From contig JAZOBE010000037.1 of NCBI GenBank assembly GCA_045595785.1, positions 32,956 through 96,955 on the forward strand: 64,000 nucleotides of DNA, read 5' to 3'. A program made the translations under genes and the position numbers. This DNA is from SFLA01 sp045595785. Lineage in GTDB: Bacteria > Bacillota > Clostridia > Oscillospirales > CAG-382. Under the pieces are notes generated by a model, which did no database searches, was not told the origin of the DNA, and saw only the letters and a program-made list of their open reading frames with translations. How positions within the stretch are numbered: the stretch's first letter is position 1; every line of letters begins with the position of its first letter. Positions 24,718 through 33,357 of the stretch are shown here, one piece after another.

Positions 24718-25840
24718 ATCTTACTGTGCCTCCGATAATAGTTTTTTCTACGTTAAATTCATTGTCGGTAATAATAATATCTGCATCCTTGCCGATATCG
24801 AGAGAGCCCTTGGTGTCGCCCATGCCGATAGCGTTTGCAGGATTGAGAGATGCGCAGTTTACGCAATACCAAAGAGGAAGATCGGTGTTGGTATATACGT
24901 TCCAAACGCCCTTGTTCAGCTTAAGTATGCTGCCTGCGATGGTGCCGTCAAGCAGTCTGCACTCGATACCCTTGGATATGAATGCGGTGCCGCCCAGAGT
25001 GTACTGTCCCTCAGGAAGTCCGCCTGCAGGGAGACAATCGGTAATAAAGCAGAGCTTGTCACCCTTAAGCTTTGCAACGATGGGATACAAAGCGGGGTTA
25101 ACGTGGAAGGTATCCACAATAAGCTCAGCAGTAACGTCGGAATTAAGAGCAGCGCCTACAACACCGGGGTTACGGTGTGCGAGAGCTGTCATAGCGTTGA
25201 AAAGGTGGGTTGCGTGGGAAACGCCGTTTACGGTTGCCTTGTAAGCAGTATCGTAATCAGCATCGGTATGACCCATAGAAACCACAACGTCGGTATCCGC
25301 AACGATCTCACGGATAGCGGCAAAATCTTCGTCCATTTCGGGAGCGAGAGAAATTATTTTGATAATATCGGCATATTCCTTAACGAAAGCTGCATCGGGC
25401 TTGAGTATGTATTTCTCATCCTGTGCGCCCTTCTTCTTTGCGTTGATAAAGGGACCCTCTGCATGGCAGCCGAGAATAGCAGTACCGTTCCAGGTCTTGC
25501 TCTCTTCCTTAAGGCTGCGCAGACATTCAAGTGCCTTGCGGATGACCTTCATGTCCACTGTCATGGTAGTGGGAAGGAAGCCGGTAACACCGTTTGCTAC
25601 GATACCCTCTGCGATAGCACGGATGCTTTCGGGCTCACCGTCACAAACGTCCTTGCCAAGGTAGCCGTGGATGTGCAGGTCGATAAGACCGGGAGCCACA
25701 TAGCCGCCCTTTGCGTCAATAACCTCCGCACCCTCGGGAGCAGTGTCGCATACGCCGCGGATAACGCTGTCATACACGAGGACCTTTCCCTCAACGATGC
25801 GGTCTTTAAGAATTATTTTGCCGTTGATAATAGCCTTCAT
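24707..25840 (-). CDS. nagA: N-acetylglucosamine-6-phosphate deacetylase
   Basis: A 377-residue amidohydrolase that removes acetate from GlcNAc-6-phosphate. Metal-site landmarks are LIDLHIHGYLGKD, the Glu of AEGPFIN, GHTDADYDTA, ATHLFNAM and the catalytic Asp of FITDCLPAGG. ATG 25840 is chosen, with GGAGG ten bases upstream; ATG 25858 and 25849 overlap or abut that site. It overlaps the ROK-like kinase gene by 11 bases, a coupled amino-sugar salvage pair. NagB is not in view. Confidence 0.92.
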   Translation of the reverse strand: MKAIINGKIILKDRIVEGKVLVYDSVIRGVCDTAPEGAEVIDAKGGYVAPGLIDLHIHGYLGKDVCDGEPESIRAIAEGIVANGVTGFLPTTMTVDMKVIRKALECLRSLKEESKTWNGTAILGCHAEGPFINAKKKGAQDEKYILKPDAAFVKEYADIIKIISLAPEMDEDFAAIREIVADTDVVVSMGHTDADYDTAYKATVNGVSHATHLFNAMTALAHRNPGVVGAALNSDVTAELIVDTFHVNPALYPIVAKLKGDKLCFITDCLPAGGLPEGQYTLGGTAFISKGIECRLLDGTIAGSILKLNKGVWNVYTNTDLPLWYCVNCASLNPANAIGMGDTKGSLDIGKDADIIITDNEFNVEKTIIGGTVRYEA

Positions 25841-25935
25841 AAAGCCCATATCCTCCATTATTTAACATTAAGTTTTTCCAAGTATGATAATAACACATCG
25901 GTTACAAAATTGCAACCGTTATTATAAATTTTTAT

Positions 25936-26595
25936 TTAATCAATCCCTATGTTTATAGCTGAATATAATTCATCGGCGGTATCCGCAAACATTTTCGCGC
26001 CTTTCTCTGCCAGCTGCTCCCGTGTGCGGAAGCCCCATGTTACCGCAAGAGGCACCATGCCTGCATTGATCGCCGTCTGTATATCCGAAGGCGAATCTCC
26101 TACGTACAGCACGCTGTTACAGGGTACGCCCAGCGTTTCCGCCGCCTCAAAGCAAAGCGTCGGCGACGGCTTACGGGTATTGCCGCCCCGTTCTCCCAGA
26201 GAGACGGATATCTTATTCCCAAAAAATTTGTTAACCAAAAATTTCACCGCATCATCGCGTTTATTTGATACCACCGCCATGGGATATTCTTCGTCGTAAA
26301 GGCGGTCCACAAGAGCGGAGATACCGTCGTAAGGAACGGTGGTGTCCGCTATATGCAACGAGTAATACTCGGCAAAAAGTCTGTATGCTTTTTCGGTGTC
26401 TCCGGGATCTGTATCCGGCGGGCAGGCGCGCTTGATGAGAAGAGCAAAGCCATCACCTATAAAAGAGCGGATCTCTTCCTTGGTACGGATAGGATATCCT
26501 AATACCTCAAGCACGTGATTTACGGCGGCGGTGAGATCCCCCAAAGTATCGAGGAGAGTACCGTCAAGATCAAAAAATACTGCGCTGTATCTCAC
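25936..26595 (-). CDS. HAD-superfamily phosphatase (phosphoglycolate phosphatase-like)
   Basis: A 219-residue HAD hydrolase: motif I DLDGTLLDT (10-18), a helical cap of the Gph/PgmB type, motif II near AVVSNKRDD, motif III Lys near RKPSP, and motif IV YVGDSPSDIQ. Family members hydrolyse 2-phosphoglycolate, pyrophosphate (PpaX) or sugar phosphates; sequence alone does not decide. It lies downstream of acpP beyond a terminator and ends 77 bases before the nagA stretch. Confidence 0.85.
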   Translation of the reverse strand: MRYSAVFFDLDGTLLDTLGDLTAAVNHVLEVLGYPIRTKEEIRSFIGDGFALLIKRACPPDTDPGDTEKAYRLFAEYYSLHIADTTVPYDGISALVDRLYDEEYPMAVVSNKRDDAVKFLVNKFFGNKISVSLGERGGNTRKPSPTLCFEAAETLGVPCNSVLYVGDSPSDIQTAINAGMVPLAVTWGFRTREQLAEKGAKMFADTADELYSAINIGID

Positions 26596-26625
26596 TTTTC
26601 AAACAACCTTTCAAAAACAGACCTA

Positions 26626-26666
26626 CAAAAAACAAAGGCGGACATAAATACAAATGTCTGCCTTTT
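26626..26666 (-). terminator. Terminator of acpP
   Basis: Minus strand: AAAAGGCAGACAT, loop, ATGTCCGCCTTT with one A/C mismatch, then GTTTTTTG. It separates acpP from the HAD gene, which would need read-through or its own promoter. Confidence 0.75.
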
Positions 26667-26678
26667 ATTTTTGATTCG

Positions 26679-26909
26679 TTATATTCTCTCTGCAATATAA
26701 TCAGCCATATCGCTGATGGTACGAAGAGACGCAATATCCTCTTCGGGAATGGCAGAACCAAACTCGGATTCAAACGCCATAATAATATCAACGACATCGA
26801 GAGAATCTGCGCCGAGATCTTCTATGATAGAAGCATCGTCCGCTATATCCGAAACCTCCATACGAAGCTGACCTGCGACAATGCTTTTTACCTTTTCAAG
26901 AACATCCAT
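26679..26909 (-). CDS. acpP: Acyl carrier protein
   Basis: A 76-residue acidic four-helix protein. The phosphopantetheine attachment serine lies in LGADSLDVVDIIMAFE (the DSL motif at about 34-36). It shuttles acyl chains in type II fatty acid synthesis. Unusually for Firmicutes, no fab or plsX gene adjoins it. An AGGAGG site and a TTGCAA-17-TATTAT promoter precede it. Confidence 0.93.
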   Translation of the reverse strand: MDVLEKVKSIVAGQLRMEVSDIADDASIIEDLGADSLDVVDIIMAFESEFGSAIPEEDIASLRTISDMADYIAERI

Positions 26910-26960
26910 AACTAAAATCGTTCCTCCTAAAATTATTACGGCGGAAGCTACCGTATGGAT

Positions 26961-26989
26961 ATAATAAACGAAGTTTTGCGTAATTGCAA
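26961..26989 (-). promoter_or_regulatory. Promoter of acpP
   Basis: Minus strand: TTGCAA (26989-26984), 17-base spacer, TATTAT (26966-26961). Confidence 0.7.
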
Positions 26990-27037
26990 GACTTTTATTT
27001 ACAAAAGCAAAAAAAATATTAATTTTCTTTCCATTCG

Positions 27038-27066
27038 TTGACGAAACCTACATTATATGTTATAAT
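27038..27066 (+). promoter_or_regulatory. Promoter of the ruvC-led operon
   Basis: TTGACG (27038-27043), 17-base spacer, TATAAT (27061-27066), with transcription expected near 27073. It probably starts the long plus-strand run of closely packed genes that follows. Confidence 0.82.
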
Positions 27067-27098
27067 ATAACGATTGTATACAGAGCAGGAGGAAAGTG

Positions 27099-27587
27099 AT
27101 GGTCATTATAGGTATCGACCCCGGTTTTGCCACCGTTGGGTATGGTGTAATACATGCGGAAAACGGTGTTTTTACCCATATTGCCTGCGGCGTTATAACC
27201 ACTCCGGCTCACACTCTTATCGAAAAACGTCTGAAGGATATATACGATTCGCTGTGCACGCTGATAGACACATACAAGCCGGATTGTATGTCTATTGAGG
27301 AGCTGTTTTTCAACACCAACCAAAGGACTGCGGTGGACGTTTGTCAGGCAAGAGGAGTAATGCTTCTGGCGGCTGAAAACAAGGGTATAAACATTTATGA
27401 ATATACTCCCTTGCAGATAAAGCAGGCGGTGGTTGGATACGGCAGAGCGGATAAGCATCAGGTTCAGTATATGGTCAAGACGCTTCTCAAGCTGGAAAAA
27501 ACGCCGAAGCCCGACGACGCGGCGGATGCGCTGGCGGCGGCAATATGCCACGGTACGAGCGCAAAAAACATTATGGGAGTTTATTAA
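27099..27587 (+). CDS. ruvC: Holliday junction endonuclease RuvC
   Basis: A 162-residue RNase H-fold nuclease that resolves Holliday junctions. Catalytic acids are visible in IIGIDPGFA (Asp near 6), MSIEELFF, and the C-terminal PDDAADALAAA. ATG 27099 follows AGGAGGA by six bases; GTG 27096 is an alternative. ruvA starts 3 bases after its stop, giving the ruvC-ruvA-ruvB order. Confidence 0.95.
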   Translation: MVIIGIDPGFATVGYGVIHAENGVFTHIACGVITTPAHTLIEKRLKDIYDSLCTLIDTYKPDCMSIEELFFNTNQRTAVDVCQARGVMLLAAENKGINIYEYTPLQIKQAVVGYGRADKHQVQYMVKTLLKLEKTPKPDDAADALAAAICHGTSAKNIMGVY

Positions 27588-27590
27588 GCT

Positions 27591-28190
27591 ATGTTTTATT
27601 ATCTTAAAGGCACTTTGAGCCATTTATATACGGATTTTGCAGTAATAGACGTTGGTGGTGCGGGATACAAGCTTACCGTTTCCAAGAACACCTTTGCCTC
27701 CCTCTCCCCTCTTTACGGAAAAACGGCACAGCTTTTTACTTACATAGCTGTGCGGGAGGACGCGGTTGAGCTTTACGGCTTTTATACCGAAGACGAGCAT
27801 TCTGCGTTCAAGATGCTTATATCTGTTTCGGGCGTGGGACCCAAGGCGGCGATGTCGGTGCTGTCCACCTTTACTTCGGACGCATTAGCGACCGTAGTTG
27901 CATCGGGAGATGCAAAGACCCTTTCACGCACACCCGGTATCGGATTAAAGACCGCACAAAAGATAATACTTGAGCTTAAGGATAAGATAAGCGGAGAGAT
28001 AGTCTCCTCTGCAGGCGGTGAAAGCGGTTTTGCCGCAGCAGCATCCGGCGGCGGAAGCGACGCGGTGGATACTCTGGCTGTATTGGGATATACACGTGCA
28101 GAGGCGGTTGCGGCGCTTAAGGGAATTGACCCTACTCTTCCCCTTGAAACTATAATCGGCGAAGCGCTTAAAAAGTTAGCTTCCATGTAA
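27591..28190 (+). CDS. ruvA: Holliday junction helicase subunit RuvA
   Basis: A 199-residue DNA-binding subunit that tetramerises on four-way junctions and loads RuvB. An N-terminal OB fold (FYYLKGTLSHLY) is followed by two helix-hairpin-helix motifs (ISVSGVGPKAAMSVL and LSRTPGIGLKTAQKIILEL), a Gly/Ser-rich linker, and a C-terminal domain III (LAVLGYTRAEAVAAL) that contacts RuvB. Length is normal. Confidence 0.95.
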   Translation: MFYYLKGTLSHLYTDFAVIDVGGAGYKLTVSKNTFASLSPLYGKTAQLFTYIAVREDAVELYGFYTEDEHSAFKMLISVSGVGPKAAMSVLSTFTSDALATVVASGDAKTLSRTPGIGLKTAQKIILELKDKISGEIVSSAGGESGFAAAASGGGSDAVDTLAVLGYTRAEAVAALKGIDPTLPLETIIGEALKKLASM

Positions 28191-28200
28191 GAGGTACGAT

Positions 28201-29283
28201 ATGCCTATTAATCAATCCGACAATTTTCATACCGGTGCATCGCTGGATCTGGAAAACCGTCTCACATCCATAAACGAGGTTCCCGAGGACAGAGATAACG
28301 AAAACTCCTTGCGCCCCAAGACCTTGGAGGAATACGTAGGACAGGACACGGTAAAGGAAAACCTTTCCGTGTTTATGAAGGCCGCCAAAGCGAGAGAGGA
28401 TAATCTGGATCACGTTTTGCTTCACGGCCCTCCCGGTCTGGGAAAAACCACGCTGGCGACCATTATTGCCGCAGAAATGGGCGTAAATATAAAGATAACC
28501 TCAGGTCCTGCTATCGAAAAGCCGGGTGACCTTGCGGCTATACTTACCACTCTTGGCAAAAACGATATTTTGTTTATAGACGAAATACACAGACTCTCCC
28601 GTTCCATTGAGGAGATATTATACCCTGCAATGGAGGATTTCGTTCTGGATCTTATGACGGGTAAGGGCCCCTCTGCAAGATCAATAAGAATACCTCTGCC
28701 CCCCTTCACCCTCATCGGCGCTACCACCAGAGCAGGTCAGCTTACCGGCCCTCTGCGTGACAGATTCGGTATGCTGTTCCGTCTTGAGCTTTATACGCCC
28801 GAGGAGCTTGCAAGCATAGTAATACGCTCTGCGGGAATATTGGGTACGCCCATAACCGAGGAAGGCGCATACGAGATTGCAAGACGTTCAAGAGGAACTC
28901 CCCGTCTGGCAAACCGCTTTTTGAAGCGTGTCCGTGACTTTGCAGAGGTAAAGGGGAACGGAACCGTTGACAGAGAGATTGCTGACATTGCGTTATCATC
29001 TCTGGACGTGGACCCTCTCGGTCTGGATGCGGTGGACAGACGTATGCTTACCGCAATAATAAAGCATTTCGGCGGCGGTCCCGTTGGGCTTGAGACTCTT
29101 TCTGCGGTTATCGGAGAGGAGTCTATAACACTCGAAGACGTTTACGAGCCGTATCTTATGCAATTGGGCTTTATTAATAGAACGCCCAGAGGAAGGTGTG
29201 CAACACCTGCGGCGTATGCTCATCTGGGCATTCCCTACTTTGATAACGGAGTGAAAAATACACAACAGCTATTAATGGAGTAA
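28201..29283 (+). CDS. ruvB: Holliday junction branch-migration ATPase RuvB
   Basis: A 360-residue AAA+ motor: Walker A GPPGLGKTT (76-84), Walker B ILFIDEIHR, sensor I GATTRAG, arginine finger near GPLRDRFG, and a C-terminal winged helix. The N-terminal tail before RPKTLEEYVGQ is some 20 residues longer than in many RuvBs. It lies 10 bases after ruvA. Confidence 0.96.
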   Translation: MPINQSDNFHTGASLDLENRLTSINEVPEDRDNENSLRPKTLEEYVGQDTVKENLSVFMKAAKAREDNLDHVLLHGPPGLGKTTLATIIAAEMGVNIKITSGPAIEKPGDLAAILTTLGKNDILFIDEIHRLSRSIEEILYPAMEDFVLDLMTGKGPSARSIRIPLPPFTLIGATTRAGQLTGPLRDRFGMLFRLELYTPEELASIVIRSAGILGTPITEEGAYEIARRSRGTPRLANRFLKRVRDFAEVKGNGTVDREIADIALSSLDVDPLGLDAVDRRMLTAIIKHFGGGPVGLETLSAVIGEESITLEDVYEPYLMQLGFINRTPRGRCATPAAYAHLGIPYFDNGVKNTQQLLME

Positions 29284-29288
29284 AATAT

Positions 29289-30149
29289 ATGTTTACAGCA
29301 GACGGTTGGAAGGAATACAGACTTATAGATGCCTCCGACGGAGAAAGACTTGAAAGCTGGAACGGACATCTGCTTATACGTCCCGACCCTCAGGTTATAT
29401 GGAACGGCGCAAAGAAAAGCCCACTTTGGAAAAAGGCGGACGGTGTATACCGCCGTGAAGGCGGCGGCGGTAGCTGGGTGAAAAAGGATATTCCCGAGGA
29501 ATGGAATATTTCTTACGGCGATATGACCTTTTTGCTTTCCCCTATGGGCTTTAAGCACACGGGACTTTTCCCCGAGCAGGCAGCGAACTGGGATTGGTTT
29601 GCGCCACTCATAAAAAATTCCGGCAAAAAAATAAAACTACTTAATCTGTTTGCATACACCGGCGGTGCAAGTATCGCCGCGGCAAAAGCCGGAGCTTTCG
29701 TGTGCCACGTGGATGCTTCCAAGGGAATGGTACAAAGAGCAAAGCAAAACGCAGTTCTTTCCGGCGTACCCGACGATGGAATCAGATATATCGTTGATGA
29801 TTGCGTAAAGTTTGTTGAGCGTGAGATAAAGCGCGGAAACAGATATGACGCTATTATTCTCGACCCGCCCTCTTTCGGCAGAGGTCCCAAGGGTGAGAGA
29901 TGGATGCTGGAGCAATCGCTGGATAAGCTTATAGGTCTTATCTCCGGCGTTATATCCGACGAGCCCCTGTTTGTCCTGCTTAATTCCTACACCACGGGAC
30001 TTTCCGCATCCACCTGCGGTTATATTCTTGGCAGACATCTGGTAGATAAGTTCGGCGGCAAGGTAGATAGTGACGAATTGGGTCTGCCCGTTGAAGCAAG
30101 CGGAATGTACCTGCCCTGCGGTGCGGCAAGCAGATGGACGGCGAGGTAA
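29289..30149 (+). CDS. RlmI/RlmK-like class I methyltransferase
   Basis: A 286-residue methyltransferase. The core begins with a beta-rich segment, then NLFAYTGGASIAAAKAG (motif I), VCHVDASKGM, and IILDPPSFGRG (motif IV with the DPPSF signature of 23S rRNA m5C/m2G methyltransferases RlmI and RlmL/K). No PUA domain precedes it, so it is a minimal form. It starts 5 bases after ruvB and runs into ecfA1. An rRNA target is likely but the position is not inferable. Confidence 0.8.
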   Translation: MFTADGWKEYRLIDASDGERLESWNGHLLIRPDPQVIWNGAKKSPLWKKADGVYRREGGGGSWVKKDIPEEWNISYGDMTFLLSPMGFKHTGLFPEQAANWDWFAPLIKNSGKKIKLLNLFAYTGGASIAAAKAGAFVCHVDASKGMVQRAKQNAVLSGVPDDGIRYIVDDCVKFVEREIKRGNRYDAIILDPPSFGRGPKGERWMLEQSLDKLIGLISGVISDEPLFVLLNSYTTGLSASTCGYILGRHLVDKFGGKVDSDELGLPVEASGMYLPCGAASRWTAR

Positions 30150-30151
30150 AA

Positions 30152-30973
30152 ATGGCTTTTATTGAGACAAACGAGCTTTTCTATACCTATGAGGGAAACC
30201 TTATTCCTGCGGTAAACAACGTATCCCTTTCCTTTGAGAAGGGCAGTTATACCGCTATAATCGGGCATAACGGAAGCGGAAAATCCACACTGGCAAAGCT
30301 GTTGTGCGGAATTTTTGCTCCCTCGGGAGGAAAAGTATATATAGACGGAATGGATACGTCTGACGAGGAAACCCAGTCTGTCATACGCGAAAAATGCGGA
30401 ATGGTGTTTCAAAATCCCGACAACCAGATAGTTTCCTCCGTGGTAGAGGAGGACGTGGCGTTTGCCCCCGAGAATTTGGGTGTACCTTCTGCAGAGATAC
30501 GCAAGCGTGTGGATGATGCACTGGCGGCTGTGGGTATGAGCGAATATACAAACCATTCCACATACAAGCTTTCCGGCGGACAAAAGCAGAGAGTTGCCAT
30601 TGCAGGTATTCTTGCGATGAACCCCCAATGTATTATATTTGACGAAGCCACCGCCATGCTCGACCCTGCCGGCAGAAGAGAAATATCTGCCGCAATGGCG
30701 GAATTGAACAAGCGCGGCATAACAGTTATTACCGTTACCCACCATATGAATGAGGCGGCTATGGCTGACCGAATTATTGTTATGAACAAAGGCAGTGTTG
30801 CTATGGACGGAACTCCGAGAGAAATATTCGCGCAGGTAGACCGATTGCGTGACCTATCGCTTTCGGTTCCCCAGGTAACGGAATTGCTGTATGATCTTGA
30901 GCTTCCCGAAGCCATACACGTGGCAGAAGCCGCAGATATTATCGAAGAGGAATTTGCAAAGAAATGTCATTAA
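30152..30973 (+). CDS. ecfA1: Energy-coupling factor transporter ATPase EcfA1
   Basis: A 273-residue ABC ATPase of ECF vitamin transporters. Walker A is GHNGSGKST, the signature LSGGQKQR, Walker B CIIFDEATAMLDP, and the switch histidine lies in TVTHHM. I start at ATG 30152, two bases after the previous stop, with GAGGT upstream; an in-frame ATG 30134 lies inside the preceding gene. It overlaps ecfA2 by 10 bases, which implies equal synthesis of the ATPase heterodimer. Confidence 0.93.
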   Translation: MAFIETNELFYTYEGNLIPAVNNVSLSFEKGSYTAIIGHNGSGKSTLAKLLCGIFAPSGGKVYIDGMDTSDEETQSVIREKCGMVFQNPDNQIVSSVVEEDVAFAPENLGVPSAEIRKRVDDALAAVGMSEYTNHSTYKLSGGQKQRVAIAGILAMNPQCIIFDEATAMLDPAGRREISAAMAELNKRGITVITVTHHMNEAAMADRIIVMNKGSVAMDGTPREIFAQVDRLRDLSLSVPQVTELLYDLELPEAIHVAEAADIIEEEFAKKCH

Positions 30974-31818
30974 GACTTGAAAACGTTTCCGTGGTCTACG
31001 GTGAGGGAACTCCCTTCCGTAAGGTCGCTTTGGACAATGTTAATATAGAGTTTCCCAAAGGAAAGATAACCGGAATCATCGGTCATACGGGAAGCGGAAA
31101 ATCCACGCTGGCACAGCTTCTGAACGGGCTTAACAAGCCTACGACGGGCAAGGTGTATCTTGAAGATAAGGATATCTGGGAAAAGCCCAAGGAAATATCC
31201 AAGATACGCTTTAAGGTAGGATTGGCGTTTCAGTACCCGGAATACCAGCTTTTTGAGGAAACTGTTGGCAAGGATATCGCGTTCGGACCCAAAAATATGC
31301 GCTTATCCGAAGACGAGATAACCGCACGGGTGGCAGAAGCCGCAAAAATGTGCGGTATTCCCGAAAACGTGCTGGAAAGATCTCCCTTTGAGCTTTCCGG
31401 CGGACAAAAGCGGAGAGTTGCCATTGCGGGCGTTATGGCTATGCGTCCCGAGGTTTTGGTGCTTGATGAGCCTGCCGCAGGACTTGATCCCGTGGGAAAG
31501 GCTGAGATACTTTCGGGAATAATAAACTATAAAAACGAGACCGGCGGAACGGTACTGCTCATCTCCCACAGTATGGAGGACGTGGCAAAGTATTCGGATA
31601 TGATACTTGTGCTGAAGGAAGGAAAAGTTTTTTCCTACGGCACAGTTGAAGATACCTTTGCGGATATAGGTGCACTTAAGGATTCATCTCTTGACCTGCC
31701 TCAGATAACCCGTCTTTTTCACGAGCTGAAAAAGCGCGGTATTACTGAGCGCGATGACGTGTACACCGTTAAGTTCGGCGAGAAGTTATTAAAAGAAAAA
31801 GGAATTGGCAATGCTTAA
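30964..31818 (+). CDS. ecfA2: Energy-coupling factor transporter ATPase EcfA2
   Basis: A 284-residue partner ATPase: Walker A GHTGSGKST, signature LSGGQKRR, Walker B VLVLDEPAAGLDP, switch His in LISHSM, and a C-terminal extension (LDLPQITRLFHELKKRG) typical of EcfA proteins. It drives conformational change in EcfT for uptake of vitamins or metals bound by S components. Start overlaps ecfA1 and end overlaps or abuts ecfT. Confidence 0.93.
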   Translation: MSLRLENVSVVYGEGTPFRKVALDNVNIEFPKGKITGIIGHTGSGKSTLAQLLNGLNKPTTGKVYLEDKDIWEKPKEISKIRFKVGLAFQYPEYQLFEETVGKDIAFGPKNMRLSEDEITARVAEAAKMCGIPENVLERSPFELSGGQKRRVAIAGVMAMRPEVLVLDEPAAGLDPVGKAEILSGIINYKNETGGTVLLISHSMEDVAKYSDMILVLKEGKVFSYGTVEDTFADIGALKDSSLDLPQITRLFHELKKRGITERDDVYTVKFGEKLLKEKGIGNA

Positions 31819-32626
31819 GGATATAACGCTGGGACAGTATTTCCCCGGCAATTCCCTGCTCCACCGAACGGATGCACGGATAAAGATAATAATGCTTATC
31901 GTGTTTCTTGTGTTCGTGCTGTGCGCTAAAAGCGCGGCGGCGTTTACGGCGGTAGCGTTTGCAACGGCTTTACTGGTGATAATATCGACTATCCCCTTGA
32001 AGACGGTTATAAAATCGTTGAAGCCGCTGATATTTGTTTTAATATTCACTGCCGTTATCAATTTGTTTTTTGCCAACGGCGAGAATATACTGTTTGAGTG
32101 GAAGTTTATAAAAATATACCGTGAGGGTATTGAAAATGCGGTTAAAATGGTAGTTCGTCTTACCTGCCTCGTTGCAGGCACCAGCGTTTTGCTTACCTAC
32201 ACTACTTCCCCCCTTGATCTTACCGACGGAATTGAGCGTTTGCTTGCGCCCCTTAAAAAGATAGGCGTCCCCATTCACGATTTTGCGATGATGATGTCCA
32301 TCGCCCTTCGTTTTATCCCCACTCTTATTGAGGAGACGGATAAAATAATCTCTGCCCAGAAGGCAAGAGGTGCGGATTTTGAATCGGGCAACGTAATAAA
32401 CCGGGCAAAAGCACTTATACCCATTCTGGTGCCCTTGTTCGTTTCGGCGTACAGACGCGCTTTCGAGCTGGCAGAGGCGATGGAGTGCCGCTGTTACAGA
32501 AGCGGAGAGGGAAAAACCCGAATGAAAGTAATAAAAACACGGTCTGCCGATTATATTTTTCTTTGTATCTCGGTACTGTGCTGTGTAGGAATATTTTTTC
32601 TTAATCTGGTGGTGATACCGCTGTGA
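31811..32626 (+). CDS. ecfT: Energy-coupling factor transporter membrane subunit EcfT
   Basis: A 271-residue integral membrane protein with about five to six hydrophobic segments. The long coupling helices carry ARG motifs (SAQKARGAD and AMECRCYR) that dock to EcfA1 and EcfA2. The start ATG 31811 is preceded by AAAGGA; TTG 31805 is less likely. No S component is encoded in the window, so this is a shared (group II) module serving several vitamin S components. The stop overlaps the truA GTG start. Confidence 0.93.
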   Translation: MLKDITLGQYFPGNSLLHRTDARIKIIMLIVFLVFVLCAKSAAAFTAVAFATALLVIISTIPLKTVIKSLKPLIFVLIFTAVINLFFANGENILFEWKFIKIYREGIENAVKMVVRLTCLVAGTSVLLTYTTSPLDLTDGIERLLAPLKKIGVPIHDFAMMMSIALRFIPTLIEETDKIISAQKARGADFESGNVINRAKALIPILVPLFVSAYRRAFELAEAMECRCYRSGEGKTRMKVIKTRSADYIFLCISVLCCVGIFFLNLVVIPL

Positions 32627-33348
32627 ATTACGCAGTAACCATTTGCTTTGACGGCACAGCATACTGCGGCTGGCAGGTGCAAAACAATGCAATAAGCATA
32701 CAGCAGACTGTACAGGATGCCGCAGAAAAGGTTTTCGGCGTTCGTCCTCCCGTTACCGGATGCTCCCGTACCGACGCAGGCGTGCACGCAAGAGAATATC
32801 TCTGCGTTATATCGGGAGTGGAGGCAATAAAGGAAGCCGCACTTCCTTTAGCGCTTAACAGCTGTCTGCCGGATGATATTTGTGCATTAAAGGCACGAGA
32901 GGTGTCCGAGGATTTTCACCCCAGATATCACTGTATTGAAAAAGAATACGAATACGTTTTGTGGAACGCAAGAGGTAAAAACGTATTCGACAGCCGTGTG
33001 TGGCATTGTCCCCGTCCCTTGGATGCGGAAAAGATGCATCAGCTTGCCCAGAGCTTTGTGGGCAAAAAGGATTTTCGCTCGTATATGTCGGCAGGAAGCA
33101 AGATAACCGATACGGTGCGCACGGTAAAATACATGAACGTAACCCGCGACGGAGATTACATACGAATAAACGTAGCGGCAGACGGTTTTTTGTATAACAT
33201 GGTAAGAATAATGACAGGAACGCTGGTAGAGGCGGCGTATGGCAGAAAGAACCGTGACATTGAAGCTATTACCTTGGCACGGGACAGAAATTATGCCGGT
33301 ATGACCGCACCTGCAAAGGGTCTGTTCCTGAACAAGCTTGTTTATTAA
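32623..33348 (+). CDS. truA: tRNA pseudouridine synthase A (positions 38-40)
   Basis: A 241-residue TruA. The catalytic aspartate lies in GCSRTDAGVHA; other landmarks are the N-terminal FDGTAYCGWQVQ and the C-terminal FLYNMVRIMTGTLVE. It isomerises U38-U40 in the anticodon arm of several tRNAs. It begins with GTG 32623, overlapping the ecfT TGA by four bases; ecfA1A2T-truA is a common Firmicutes order. Confidence 0.94.
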   Translation: MNYAVTICFDGTAYCGWQVQNNAISIQQTVQDAAEKVFGVRPPVTGCSRTDAGVHAREYLCVISGVEAIKEAALPLALNSCLPDDICALKAREVSEDFHPRYHCIEKEYEYVLWNARGKNVFDSRVWHCPRPLDAEKMHQLAQSFVGKKDFRSYMSAGSKITDTVRTVKYMNVTRDGDYIRINVAADGFLYNMVRIMTGTLVEAAYGRKNRDIEAITLARDRNYAGMTAPAKGLFLNKLVY

Positions 33349-33357
33349 GAGGTAAAA

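Noticed and set aside
26910..27037. Possible tRNA or small RNA in the divergent acpP/ruvC spacer
   Set aside because: No cloverleaf, no TTCRANNCY box and no terminator; the spacer is explained by the two divergent promoters.
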